The notes under the pieces: generated by a model
The model's input: only the letters and a program-made list of their open reading frames with translations
Told to the model about the DNA's origin: nothing
Databases searched by the model: none
Origin: Holosporales bacterium
Lineage (GTDB): Bacteria; Pseudomonadota; Alphaproteobacteria; UBA3830; JAIRMZ01
Direction: 5' to 3'
NCBI GenBank assembly: GCA_031255325.1
Contig: JAIRST010000009.1
Location: 1-14,567, forward strand
Length of the DNA: 14,567 nucleotides
Shown here: in pieces, positions 1 through 6,796 of the stretch
Numbering within the stretch: the stretch's first letter is position 1
Layout of the letters: the number at the start of each line of letters is the position of its first letter
Program-made: the position numbers and the translations under genes

Positions 1-23
1 AAAAAGTTTATCTGTAGGTAAAA

Positions 24-881
24 ATGACTATTGAACTTATCCTTAACGGCTTACTTCAGGGGCTTGTCTTAACCTTTATTGCCTACGGCATTATGATTCC
101 CTTTCGGTTTTTGGATTTCCCGGACTTAACAACAGAAGGGGCATATCCCTTGGGAGGAGCGATGTGCGCTGCTTGTATATCTTCTGGGATGCCTCCGGTA
201 TTTGCTGTTTTGCTAAGTGTATTAAGTGCCGGATGTATGGGAATCGCCACCGCTTTTATACACTTGCGCTTTCGGGTCAATACTATGCTTGCGGGAATTA
301 TTTTAAGCACCATGGCGTACAGCGTAAATTTACGCATCATGGGAAAACCAAATATCGCTTTATTTGATTGTGCTGGATTATTTAGTGCCGATATCGACAG
401 TACTATTCTAATATTAATGATCATTTTATGCTTATGTATTTTACCACTTGCTTTATTTTTACGTACGGATTTTGGGCTAAGATTTCGTGCTGTCGGATTA
501 AATCCAGATTTTGCGAAAAAACAAGGGATTAGCATCAAACGATACACCATTTTAGGGCTATTTCTAGCGGGAAGCTTATTTGGCCTGGCGGGCAGTCTGA
601 TCGTGCAAGTACAAAGTTATATGGATATTGGTATGGGGGTGGGAATCGTTATCCATGGATTGGCGAGTCTTATGATCGGTGAAGCTCTCGTTGGTACACA
701 TACGATGAGTAGGCAGTTGTTGGCGCCACTTTTAGGGGCCTTATTATACCAACAAATCCAAGGAATTGCTTTGTCTTTCGGACTTGCGTCTTCTGATTTA
801 AAATTCTTTACAGGAAGTATTGTGCTCTGTGTTATTATTCTGCAAAAAAAATACAGAAATATCGCCACAAAACTAAACTGA
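24..881 (+). CDS. ABC transporter permease, COG4120 / TrpY-like (BPD_transp_2 family)
   Basis: This is an integral inner-membrane permease of an ABC importer, which would pair with a periplasmic binding protein and an ATPase. At 285 residues it has about eight or nine hydrophobic segments. The DFPDLTTEGAYPLGGA stretch at residues 31-46 matches the family's conserved D-x(3)-T-x-E-G-x(3)-L-G-A region, and the AGSLFGLAGSLIVQ segment near residue 183 matches the conserved cytoplasmic-loop region that contacts the ATPase. The family is annotated as an uncharacterised or tryptophan/tyrosine-type transport system; I cannot tell the substrate. The ATG at 24 is preceded by a weak GTAGG. The binding-protein gene would be expected just left of the window. 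No ATPase gene follows; the next gene is on the opposite strand, so the operon is either ordered differently or split. Confidence 0.85.
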   Translation: MTIELILNGLLQGLVLTFIAYGIMIPFRFLDFPDLTTEGAYPLGGAMCAACISSGMPPVFAVLLSVLSAGCMGIATAFIHLRFRVNTMLAGIILSTMAYSVNLRIMGKPNIALFDCAGLFSADIDSTILILMIILCLCILPLALFLRTDFGLRFRAVGLNPDFAKKQGISIKRYTILGLFLAGSLFGLAGSLIVQVQSYMDIGMGVGIVIHGLASLMIGEALVGTHTMSRQLLAPLLGALLYQQIQGIALSFGLASSDLKFFTGSIVLCVIILQKKYRNIATKLN

Positions 882-1295
882 AAAGAAAGTGTTAAAATAG
901 GTTGATATATTACATTTTTTAGGTCGTTTAAAAAATAAATCTTTAATTTGTTTTTCATAATATAAAAAGAATATTTTGATGAATATAAAACATTGCGCAT
1001 TGAGCGTTAGAGAGCAAATAAAGTTGATGGGATTTTTTATGGTCGGAACGACAGCGAGAACAGGAAGGGGATAGGGAGTCATTGACCGTAATTCTGCCAT
1101 AAGATTTTTCCATAGATTACGCGAATAAATTGCAATTAAACAGCAGAACAGTTTTAGGAGAGAATCGCGTTAGACGAATTGTATTTGGTTGTGAGAAGAA
1201 GGGAAAAAGAGGATGCAGCATCGCTGAAAAGGTTCCTATTTTCGAACTTTTGAAAAAAGTAAGAGACAATCTCTGACTAAGTTTGTGCTAAGAAC
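882..1295. other. Intergenic region between convergent genes, no convincing gene
   Basis: The 414 bases lie between an upstream + gene and the 3' end of the MFS gene on the - strand. I see no RNA gene and no reading frame with both a ribosome-binding site and protein character. Two small hairpins are visible. One is an all-A/T stem ATTTTTTA/TAAAAAAT (914-921 with 929-936, loop of 7), a possible weak terminator for the permease. The other is ACTTTT/AAAAGT around 1246-1260 near the MFS stop. Frames around 1010-1110 on both strands look vaguely protein-like but are broken by stops, so an old gene fragment cannot be excluded. Confidence 0.5.
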
Positions 1296-2525
1296 CTAAG
1301 TCATTTCTCTCAGATTATTTTTCTTTGATCTCGCATCCATGCAAAAGACTATGACAAATCCAATGGTTCCCATAAGCAATGCGGCAGGTATCACAGCGAT
1401 CCCTAAACAGAATGCTGAGCTTATACCAGATCTATTACATAGATTAATGGTGGCTCCAATAGTGCTATGAATGATATATCCGAAAGTCATAATGATCATG
1501 TTTGCCACTGTTGTGATCAGATTGGCAATATGCTTATTCACATACGTAGAAGCTTTGTAAACAGCCAAAATCTGGTAAGCGGAACATACGCCAACGATAA
1601 TAAAACAGATTGTTATACTGGTCGTATTTAACATCTTCATAACGAGTATAAGAAAGACAGCAAACATTATTAAGCCAGAAAGGATAATCGTTTTTAAATG
1701 GCCAAGTTTTTCTGCAATAAAATTGAGTACCGGGGCTCCAAAACACATGCCAATAAAAATCAGAGATGTCAGATGGCTTGCTGTGGACTTTTCAATACCG
1801 CACATTTGTTCTAAAAACTTCGGTCCCCAGATATCGGCAAATCCTTCAAGAGGCCCCACCATCAATCCTGCGGAAACACACAGGAGCATAGCTTTTAAAT
1901 TGGTGAAAACGTCTCGTATGTTGGATACCATCGATTGATCACTATTATCCGTATGGGATTCTGTTTCAGGAATGATAATATATATTGCTATTGCCAATAA
2001 GAATCCGACAAAAATGAATACACCAAGAGCACTTCTGTAGCCGAAAACATCGCACATAGAGCGGACAGGAGCTCCCCCATAAATAGCCCCGATAAGACCG
2101 ATGGTTATGGAAAAGCTTAGCATTCTTGTAAAACGCTGTTCGTCAAACGCCATGCGTATTATTTTGAATACCCCAAGAATAGCGGCGGAAGATCCCATTC
2201 CTGTAATAATCCGGCCCGCTGTCGGATATATCCACTGCTGTGCAAAAATAATGGGGAAAACTCCAGCAGCAGAAAGTGCCGTGCAGAATGCTAGGATTTT
2301 TTTAGGTCCATATTTATCTAGCATAATACCGAGCGGAATGTGCATCAAAGAATACCCAATATAATAAACTCCCGAAAATTGACCGAAAAGTATAGTGTCC
2401 ATATTAAATTGCTGTATAATGTCCTCAAATATAACACTGGGTACGACTCTTAAAATATACTGGTAGGCATAAAATATGGAAGCGATCAGCCACATGAACC
2501 ATGCTGTCTTACGAGGATTTAGCAT
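1296..2525 (-). CDS. MFS transporter (12-helix, intracellular-bacterium type)
   Basis: This is a secondary carrier of the inner membrane, 409 residues with about twelve hydrophobic helices split by a central cytoplasmic loop near residues 190-205 (ETESHTDNSDQ). The loop-2/3 motif GIMLDKYGPKK (residues 66-76) is the MFS motif A (G-x3-D-[RK]-x-G-[RP]-[RK]-[RK]). The helix-4/5 region GRIITGMGSSAAILGVFKIIR is the conserved R-x-x-x-G-x-G stretch. The N-terminal portion is of the kind common in Legionella, Coxiella and alphaproteobacterial endosymbionts. Substrate cannot be read from the sequence; amino acids or metabolites are plausible. The ATG at 2525 has only a poor TAGG-like site. It lies 151 bp downstream of the envelope operon on the same strand, so it may have its own promoter. 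A basic tail (DARSKKNNLREMT) ends the protein. Confidence 0.9.
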   Translation of the reverse strand: MLNPRKTAWFMWLIASIFYAYQYILRVVPSVIFEDIIQQFNMDTILFGQFSGVYYIGYSLMHIPLGIMLDKYGPKKILAFCTALSAAGVFPIIFAQQWIYPTAGRIITGMGSSAAILGVFKIIRMAFDEQRFTRMLSFSITIGLIGAIYGGAPVRSMCDVFGYRSALGVFIFVGFLLAIAIYIIIPETESHTDNSDQSMVSNIRDVFTNLKAMLLCVSAGLMVGPLEGFADIWGPKFLEQMCGIEKSTASHLTSLIFIGMCFGAPVLNFIAEKLGHLKTIILSGLIMFAVFLILVMKMLNTTSITICFIIVGVCSAYQILAVYKASTYVNKHIANLITTVANMIIMTFGYIIHSTIGATINLCNRSGISSAFCLGIAVIPAALLMGTIGFVIVFCMDARSKKNNLREMT

Positions 2526-2641
2526 AAAAAACCATCTGACCTATGCGCTAAATCAATGTAGCATAGATGAAGGATATTACGAAAGCGTGTAAGCGCATGT
2601 GATTCGTGCAAGATTAGGACTTTGCCCTAATACAGAACATG

Positions 2642-2671
2642 ACGATTTTAAAGCTTTTTATAAAAAATCGT
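2642..2671 (-). terminator. A/T-rich hairpin after the ftsEX-plsC operon (possible weak terminator)
   Basis: ACGATTTT (2642-2649) pairs perfectly with AAAATCGT (2664-2671) around a 14-nt loop. It begins six bases beyond the TGA of the DUF2125-like gene. No U-tract follows on the - strand; a GTTTTT follows on the + strand. It may be only a weak or protective 3' hairpin. Confidence 0.3.
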
Positions 2672-2676
2672 GTTTT

Positions 2677-3756
2677 TCAAAACGTGAAGTTTCCGTTTTC
2701 AAGTTCTGAAAGAGCATGCTCTAAAGCTTCGTTTTTGTAAGACCTTTCCTTCCAATCGAAGAATAAAAGGTCGTCAATGAACCAATTATGGGCATGTAGT
2801 GTGATCGGAATGCGAGCACGATCCCCACATTTTCCAGTATTATTTATTTTTCTCGGCAAAAAGAAGGACCACTCTTTGAGTCCCTCAAGGATACCTCCTT
2901 CTCTTGCAATTTCTAATATAAAAGCACCTTCCTCTGGAATGCCTGAGGAGGCAAGTGTTAGACTTCCGTTAAGCTGCATTTTTAAGTCTTTCATCTGTAT
3001 ACCAGCATCTTCACATTCGATATACCCCCCTGCTTCCTTCCACGTAGGAATTCCTTCAAAAAGAATTTTTGGATGGGTGAGAAAAGCTTTTATATGCGTA
3101 TCAAATTCGAAAATGAGGAATTGCCCTAAATAGGAACCCAAATGCTTAATCGACATCTCACCGTGGAGAACATTTTCTTTATGTACTATGCCATCGGCAG
3201 ATGTAACAGGCTTGTTTCGTGACTGAAGTGCAAGAAAAACATCTTCTCCTTTGAAGGTAATAAATTTCCCAGGTTTATGTGTTTCAATTTTGTCTGTTGA
3301 CAGGTAAACAGAGCCAGAAAGAAAAAGGGCAATTTGTGGACGCATATTTTTCCAAGAAATAGGCAATGTAAGCCGCGTTTTCTTACCGAAGCAAACAGAA
3401 CCTATCCGGCATAGATCAAAAATTCCTTCTTCAGGAAAGGTGATGCTCAGCTTATTGGGCCGAAAGATTGTCCAAGATACATCGACTTTCGGTGTTGAAA
3501 ATTTCAATCGTTTATCAGGAGAAGAAAAAACGCAACGCTGACACGTAACTTTTGCTGAACCAAATACTGTAGGGGTAATCTCAAACGTGTCGTATGCTAA
3601 CTCTCCTCCTTGCTTTATATAGTCTTCTTGCACTTGGATGAGACGTCCCACGAAGGCACGTTGCAGGTGCGGCGTAAGCTGAAGAAACATTATGACGCGA
3701 AAGCCAATCATCAGAAAAATAATGATACCTAAGATCTTTTTAGTTTTTTTCGACAT
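2677..3756 (-). CDS. DUF2125-like membrane-anchored envelope protein
   Basis: This is a 359-residue protein with an N-terminal basic stretch and one membrane anchor (about residues 8-26, IIIFLMIGFRVIMFLQL). A long, beta-strand-rich soluble region follows, expected in the periplasm. The early part (YIKQGGELAYDTFEITPTVFG) and the alternating-strand layout resemble the alphaproteobacterial DUF2125 family, and its place after plsC in this operon supports that. The molecular role is unknown; the architecture recalls lipid-handling or AsmA-like envelope proteins, which is inference. I chose the ATG at 3756: AGGAG sits seven bases upstream and the gene then overlaps the end of plsC by 17 bp. A longer open frame reaching 3912 would overlap plsC much further and is unlikely. 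Confidence 0.7.
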   Translation of the reverse strand: MSKKTKKILGIIIFLMIGFRVIMFLQLTPHLQRAFVGRLIQVQEDYIKQGGELAYDTFEITPTVFGSAKVTCQRCVFSSPDKRLKFSTPKVDVSWTIFRPNKLSITFPEEGIFDLCRIGSVCFGKKTRLTLPISWKNMRPQIALFLSGSVYLSTDKIETHKPGKFITFKGEDVFLALQSRNKPVTSADGIVHKENVLHGEMSIKHLGSYLGQFLIFEFDTHIKAFLTHPKILFEGIPTWKEAGGYIECEDAGIQMKDLKMQLNGSLTLASSGIPEEGAFILEIAREGGILEGLKEWSFFLPRKINNTGKCGDRARIPITLHAHNWFIDDLLFFDWKERSYKNEALEHALSELENGNFTF

Positions 3757-4480
3757 GCATAGGCTCCTTTTCAAGTTTTTGATAAGCATCCGTGAAAACG
3801 CATTTAAAATGAGCGAGAAACTGATCACGCGACATACCGGGGGAAATCGCTGGCAGAAACTGCAATGTAACAGTCCCAGGGTATTTATAAAAGCGCCGAC
3901 GCGGCCAGACACAACCAGAGTTTAAAACAGCGGGAATAACAGGTACATCAATCTTTTCATAAAGAAAACTTAGTCCGCTATTGAAGGGGCGAAAAGATCC
4001 TGGCGCCATGCGTGTCCCCTCTGGGAAGATAAGGACTTTGTATCCTTGTTCCAGACGTTCTTTCCCTTGCGTAACTAAAGTACGCAACGCAGCTCCTCCT
4101 TTGTTGCGTCTTAAAGAAATACACCGCAATTTTTTAAGGAGAAAACCAAAGAAAGGAATCCAAAGAAGCTCTTCTTTCACTACAAAAATAAAATGATCAA
4201 TGTATGAAAACATAACAACAGTCTCCCACACGGATTCATGGCGCATAGCAATAAGAGCAGGTCCTGTGGGAATATTTTCTAATCCCGAAACCTGCGGTGT
4301 AATTCCCATAATATACTTTAAAAGGAAGGTAATTGAACGGGACCAACGGCGAATGTAATGAAAGACATAACGCTCTGGTAACAGGAGAACCCAACAGGCT
4401 CCTATAAGGGACACTGCTGTAACAATGTAAAAGGCCGCCATAAAAAAGAAAGAACGCATACCAAGGATTACTTTTTTCAT
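3740..4480 (-). CDS. plsC: 1-acyl-sn-glycerol-3-phosphate acyltransferase (LPLAT/PlsC family)
   Basis: This enzyme would transfer an acyl chain to lysophosphatidic acid or a similar lysolipid at the inner membrane. The protein is 246 residues, close to the family norm. An N-terminal hydrophobic hairpin covers about residues 10-34. Catalytic motif I appears as RHESVWET (His81, Glu86), the H-x4-E variant common in alphaproteobacteria instead of H-x4-D. The substrate-binding FPEGTR motif is at 152-157, and VPVIPAVLNSG (179-189) matches the last conserved block. AAGGA precedes the ATG with suitable spacing. The gene starts 12 bp after the YdcF stop and overlaps the next gene, so it belongs to the ftsE-led operon. 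Whether it is the sole essential PlsC or a paralogue for another lipid cannot be decided here. Confidence 0.88.
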   Translation of the reverse strand: MKKVILGMRSFFFMAAFYIVTAVSLIGACWVLLLPERYVFHYIRRWSRSITFLLKYIMGITPQVSGLENIPTGPALIAMRHESVWETVVMFSYIDHFIFVVKEELLWIPFFGFLLKKLRCISLRRNKGGAALRTLVTQGKERLEQGYKVLIFPEGTRMAPGSFRPFNSGLSFLYEKIDVPVIPAVLNSGCVWPRRRFYKYPGTVTLQFLPAISPGMSRDQFLAHFKCVFTDAYQKLEKEPMHVEKN

Positions 4481-4492
4481 CTTAAAGTTCCT

Positions 4493-5047
4493 TTAGAGAT
4501 CTTCCAGGAAGACACATAGGGCAGAGATTAATACGCCAACAGATTCGCGGAAAGCGTGATAGTACCAAGTTGCTTCTCTTTTATGCACTACAGGTACAGG
4601 GTAAATCTGCCCATCAAAAGCAACGCGACGAAATTCTGTAAGGCTTCGTGGCATGTGATAATCAGACGTCACAAGAGCAACCGCCTTAAATCTATTTTGC
4701 TTAATCCACAAGATACTTTCTAAAGCATTCTCTCGGGTATTGTAAGCAGCATAGCCCAAAGTAACAGCCTGTTTATATAACTGACTTTTGTCTCGCCAAG
4801 GCATGTCCGATGCACATACACTACGATGAACCCCAGATACAAATGCACGCCTCGTAGGAGTTAAAAGGGAAAAACCTGTTTCTAAACGTTGTTTATCTCC
4901 TGTTAAGACAATAATCGCTTGTACTCCCTCTGGAAGGGAAGGTACACAGTCTGGTACTTGCTTAAGGTACAAGAAAAAATGCCATATAATGAATAATACA
5001 CCAAGAATACTGCCTAGAAAAAGTACTTTCCATGCACTGTTCAACAT
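4493..5047 (-). CDS. YdcF/SanA/ElyC-type (DUF218) membrane protein
   Basis: The 184-residue protein has one N-terminal transmembrane helix (about residues 8-27) and a DUF218 fold. Key segments are AIIVLTGDKQRLETG (44-58), the NTRENALES motif (103-111) and LVTSDYHMPRS (125-135); the paired Asn/Glu and Ser/His motifs are typical of the family. E. coli relatives (ElyC, SanA) affect peptidoglycan and envelope integrity, but the biochemical reaction is not established. The open frame extends to 5164, overlapping ftsX by 112 bp. I prefer the ATG at 5047, five bases after the ftsX TAA with an AAGG overlapping that stop, which suggests coupled translation. The ATG at 5092 lacks a visible ribosome-binding site. 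Confidence 0.8.
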   Translation of the reverse strand: MLNSAWKVLFLGSILGVLFIIWHFFLYLKQVPDCVPSLPEGVQAIIVLTGDKQRLETGFSLLTPTRRAFVSGVHRSVCASDMPWRDKSQLYKQAVTLGYAAYNTRENALESILWIKQNRFKAVALVTSDYHMPRSLTEFRRVAFDGQIYPVPVVHKREATWYYHAFRESVGVLISALCVFLEDL

Positions 5048-5052
5048 ATGCC

Positions 5053-5940
5053 TTACAGAGCGACGCTCAAATCTTTTTTGTATAAAGACCATATCACTGT
5101 CAAGCGTGTCGCACACAACACAATAGCCATCATCAACACAGGCATAAGGGCAATGGTACTCCATTCTAATCCCCCCACTATAATAGGAATATCACTGAAG
5201 ATCTGAAAAGCAAAAAGTGTCGTACTAGTTATAGTAATAGCTATTAAAACAGCTTGTAATGCCATACGTAATGTATGTTTCTCAAACTGTTGAGCGATAT
5301 AAGCATCTGTCGCACCAATAAGTTGTAGAATGTTAACGATACGTTGATGAACAACCAAGCTTGCATGAGTCGAAAAAATAATGGTTCCTATAACGATTAG
5401 GCCCGTCAAAAGAGCAAGCGCTATAGAAAAAATTTGGAAAAGAGCCGCACATTGCAAAACAGGGCTATACCATTCTGCATGATTGTGAAGACGTGCTTCT
5501 TGGAAGACTTTGGTGGTCTCTATCCGTATATCCTCGGAAGAAACAGGTTGCCCAGGAGTAAGAAGTACGTCAACAAGGATGGGCATCTCAAGCGTTTTTA
5601 ATAACAAAGGGTCATCAACCCATGCTGCAATAAGGTCTTGCACTTGATTTTCTGGAATAATTTCTATTTTCAAAATACCTGGTATCTTTTGAAGAGTCGG
5701 TAAAAATGCTTGCAAGTGTTCAACCGTTTTTTCTTTACTTTCTTGAATCACGGGAATTTCGATCGTCATATGTTCAGAAAGGGCTGTGTTCCAGGTTTCT
5801 GTTGTTCGATAGACGCCAATACATCCTAAAATCGCTACTGTCGCAAGATAGATCAAAGCTCCTATTACCCAAGGGAGCACTTTTGAAGAGACATTCTTTT
5901 CGAACGGAAAATCAGAGGGACTTTTTCTGATGTGCACCAT
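5053..5940 (-). CDS. ftsX: Cell division protein FtsX
   Basis: FtsX is the membrane half of the FtsEX complex, which couples cytosolic ATP hydrolysis to activation of periplasmic peptidoglycan hydrolases at the septum. The 295-residue protein has a short cytoplasmic N-terminus and a first helix at about 21-44. An extracytoplasmic domain (about 45-160) follows, then three more helices near 162-190, 226-248 and 260-285. The stretch IVNILQLIGATDAYIAQQFE (201-220) matches the conserved FtsX cytoplasmic/loop region contacting FtsE. The gene starts one base after the ftsE stop, so the two are translationally coupled. Identity is further supported by the adjacent ftsE. Confidence 0.92.
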   Translation of the reverse strand: MVHIRKSPSDFPFEKNVSSKVLPWVIGALIYLATVAILGCIGVYRTTETWNTALSEHMTIEIPVIQESKEKTVEHLQAFLPTLQKIPGILKIEIIPENQVQDLIAAWVDDPLLLKTLEMPILVDVLLTPGQPVSSEDIRIETTKVFQEARLHNHAEWYSPVLQCAALFQIFSIALALLTGLIVIGTIIFSTHASLVVHQRIVNILQLIGATDAYIAQQFEKHTLRMALQAVLIAITITSTTLFAFQIFSDIPIIVGGLEWSTIALMPVLMMAIVLCATRLTVIWSLYKKDLSVAL

Positions 5941-5941
5941 T

Positions 5942-6652
5942 TCAGAGAATTCCTAAATGTGTCGGGTCATTTTTCTTGGAGCACGGTATCAATCGACCGT
6001 TTTCCAAATGTAATTCGGGATAGGGGAATATGTCTACAAAATGTCGACTGTGAGTTGCAATAACAACACATGTTCCCATTTTATGTAAACCGTCGAAAAG
6101 ATGAAACAGCTTTTGCGCCATTTTATCATCCACATTCCCTGTCGGTTCATCAGCTAAAAGAAGGTCTGGCCGACCTACAACAGCACGCGCGATAGCAACA
6201 CGTTGACGTTGCCCTCCTGATAGATGCTTGGGGAGCGTATCCATGTATTCTTCAAGACCAACCCAGGAAAGTAACTCTCGTGCTTGTTCTTGTCGTGCAG
6301 AAGGGTGTTCATTGCGTACTTTTAAAGGAAGCATGACATTTTCCAGAACGCTTAAGTGCTCAATAAGATTAAAGTCTTGAAAGACAACACCAACACGTCG
6401 GCGTATAAGACTTGCCTCTTGAGCGGATACTTTCTGAACGTCAGCGCCGAAAACTTTCAATGTCCCCGCCGTAGGACGCAAGCCTAAATACAAGAGCCTT
6501 AGCAGCGATGATTTTCCCGCACCACTTAACCCTGTTAAAAAATGAAACGATCTTGGAAAGAGATGTAACGAAAGACTTTTTAAGACTGAAACGCCTTCCT
6601 GGTAGCGCAGGCTGACGCGATCCATAAAGACAATCTCACCTTGGTCGACCAC
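5942..6652 (-). CDS. ftsE: Cell division ATP-binding protein FtsE
   Basis: This is the ATPase subunit of FtsEX, 236 residues, bound to the inner face of the membrane. Walker A GLSGAGKSS is at 41-49, the Q-loop Gln at 93 (VVFQDFNL), the signature LSGGQ at 145-149, Walker B LLLADE at 165-170 with catalytic Glu170, the D-loop near 173-176 and the switch His at 202. The start is a GTG at 6652: AAAGGAG lies nine bases upstream, while the later ATG at 6625 has a poorer site. It is the first gene of a five-gene - strand run through ydcF, plsC and the DUF2125-like gene. The C-terminal SKKNDPTHLGIL tail is slightly longer than in E. coli FtsE. Confidence 0.94.
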   Translation of the reverse strand: MVDQGEIVFMDRVSLRYQEGVSVLKSLSLHLFPRSFHFLTGLSGAGKSSLLRLLYLGLRPTAGTLKVFGADVQKVSAQEASLIRRRVGVVFQDFNLIEHLSVLENVMLPLKVRNEHPSARQEQARELLSWVGLEEYMDTLPKHLSGGQRQRVAIARAVVGRPDLLLADEPTGNVDDKMAQKLFHLFDGLHKMGTCVVIATHSRHFVDIFPYPELHLENGRLIPCSKKNDPTHLGIL

Positions 6653-6677
6653 GTATACGGGCTCCTTTTTCTCTCTT

Positions 6678-6704
6678 TGTATAAGCTTTTCAAAGATATC
6701 TCAA
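6678..6704 (-). promoter_or_regulatory. Candidate promoter for the ftsE operon
   Basis: On the - strand, TTGAGA (6704-6699) and TATACA (6683-6678) are separated by 15 bp, upstream of the ftsE ribosome-binding site. The spacing is short of the 17-bp optimum, so this is only a candidate. The 144-bp divergent interval also carries the A/T palindrome TTAAAAA/TTTTTAA (6733-6739 with 6744-6750), which could serve either direction. Confidence 0.3.
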
Positions 6705-6796
6705 CTGACCATAACGAAATGTACAGGCTTTCTTAAAAAGGATTTTTTAATATTTATCATGTATTAAGTATTTTTCCTTAAAATTACATAAAAGTA

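Noticed and set aside
873..1100. 75-codon - strand frame in the gap after the ABC permease
   Set aside because: No ribosome-binding site, low-complexity Lys/Phe/Tyr-rich composition, and overlap with the end of the permease gene. It is probably chance in A/T-rich DNA.
3757..3912. 52-residue N-terminal extension of the DUF2125-like protein
   Set aside because: It would lie inside plsC in another frame. A consensus AGGAG precedes the ATG at 3756, and the membrane anchor starts right after it.
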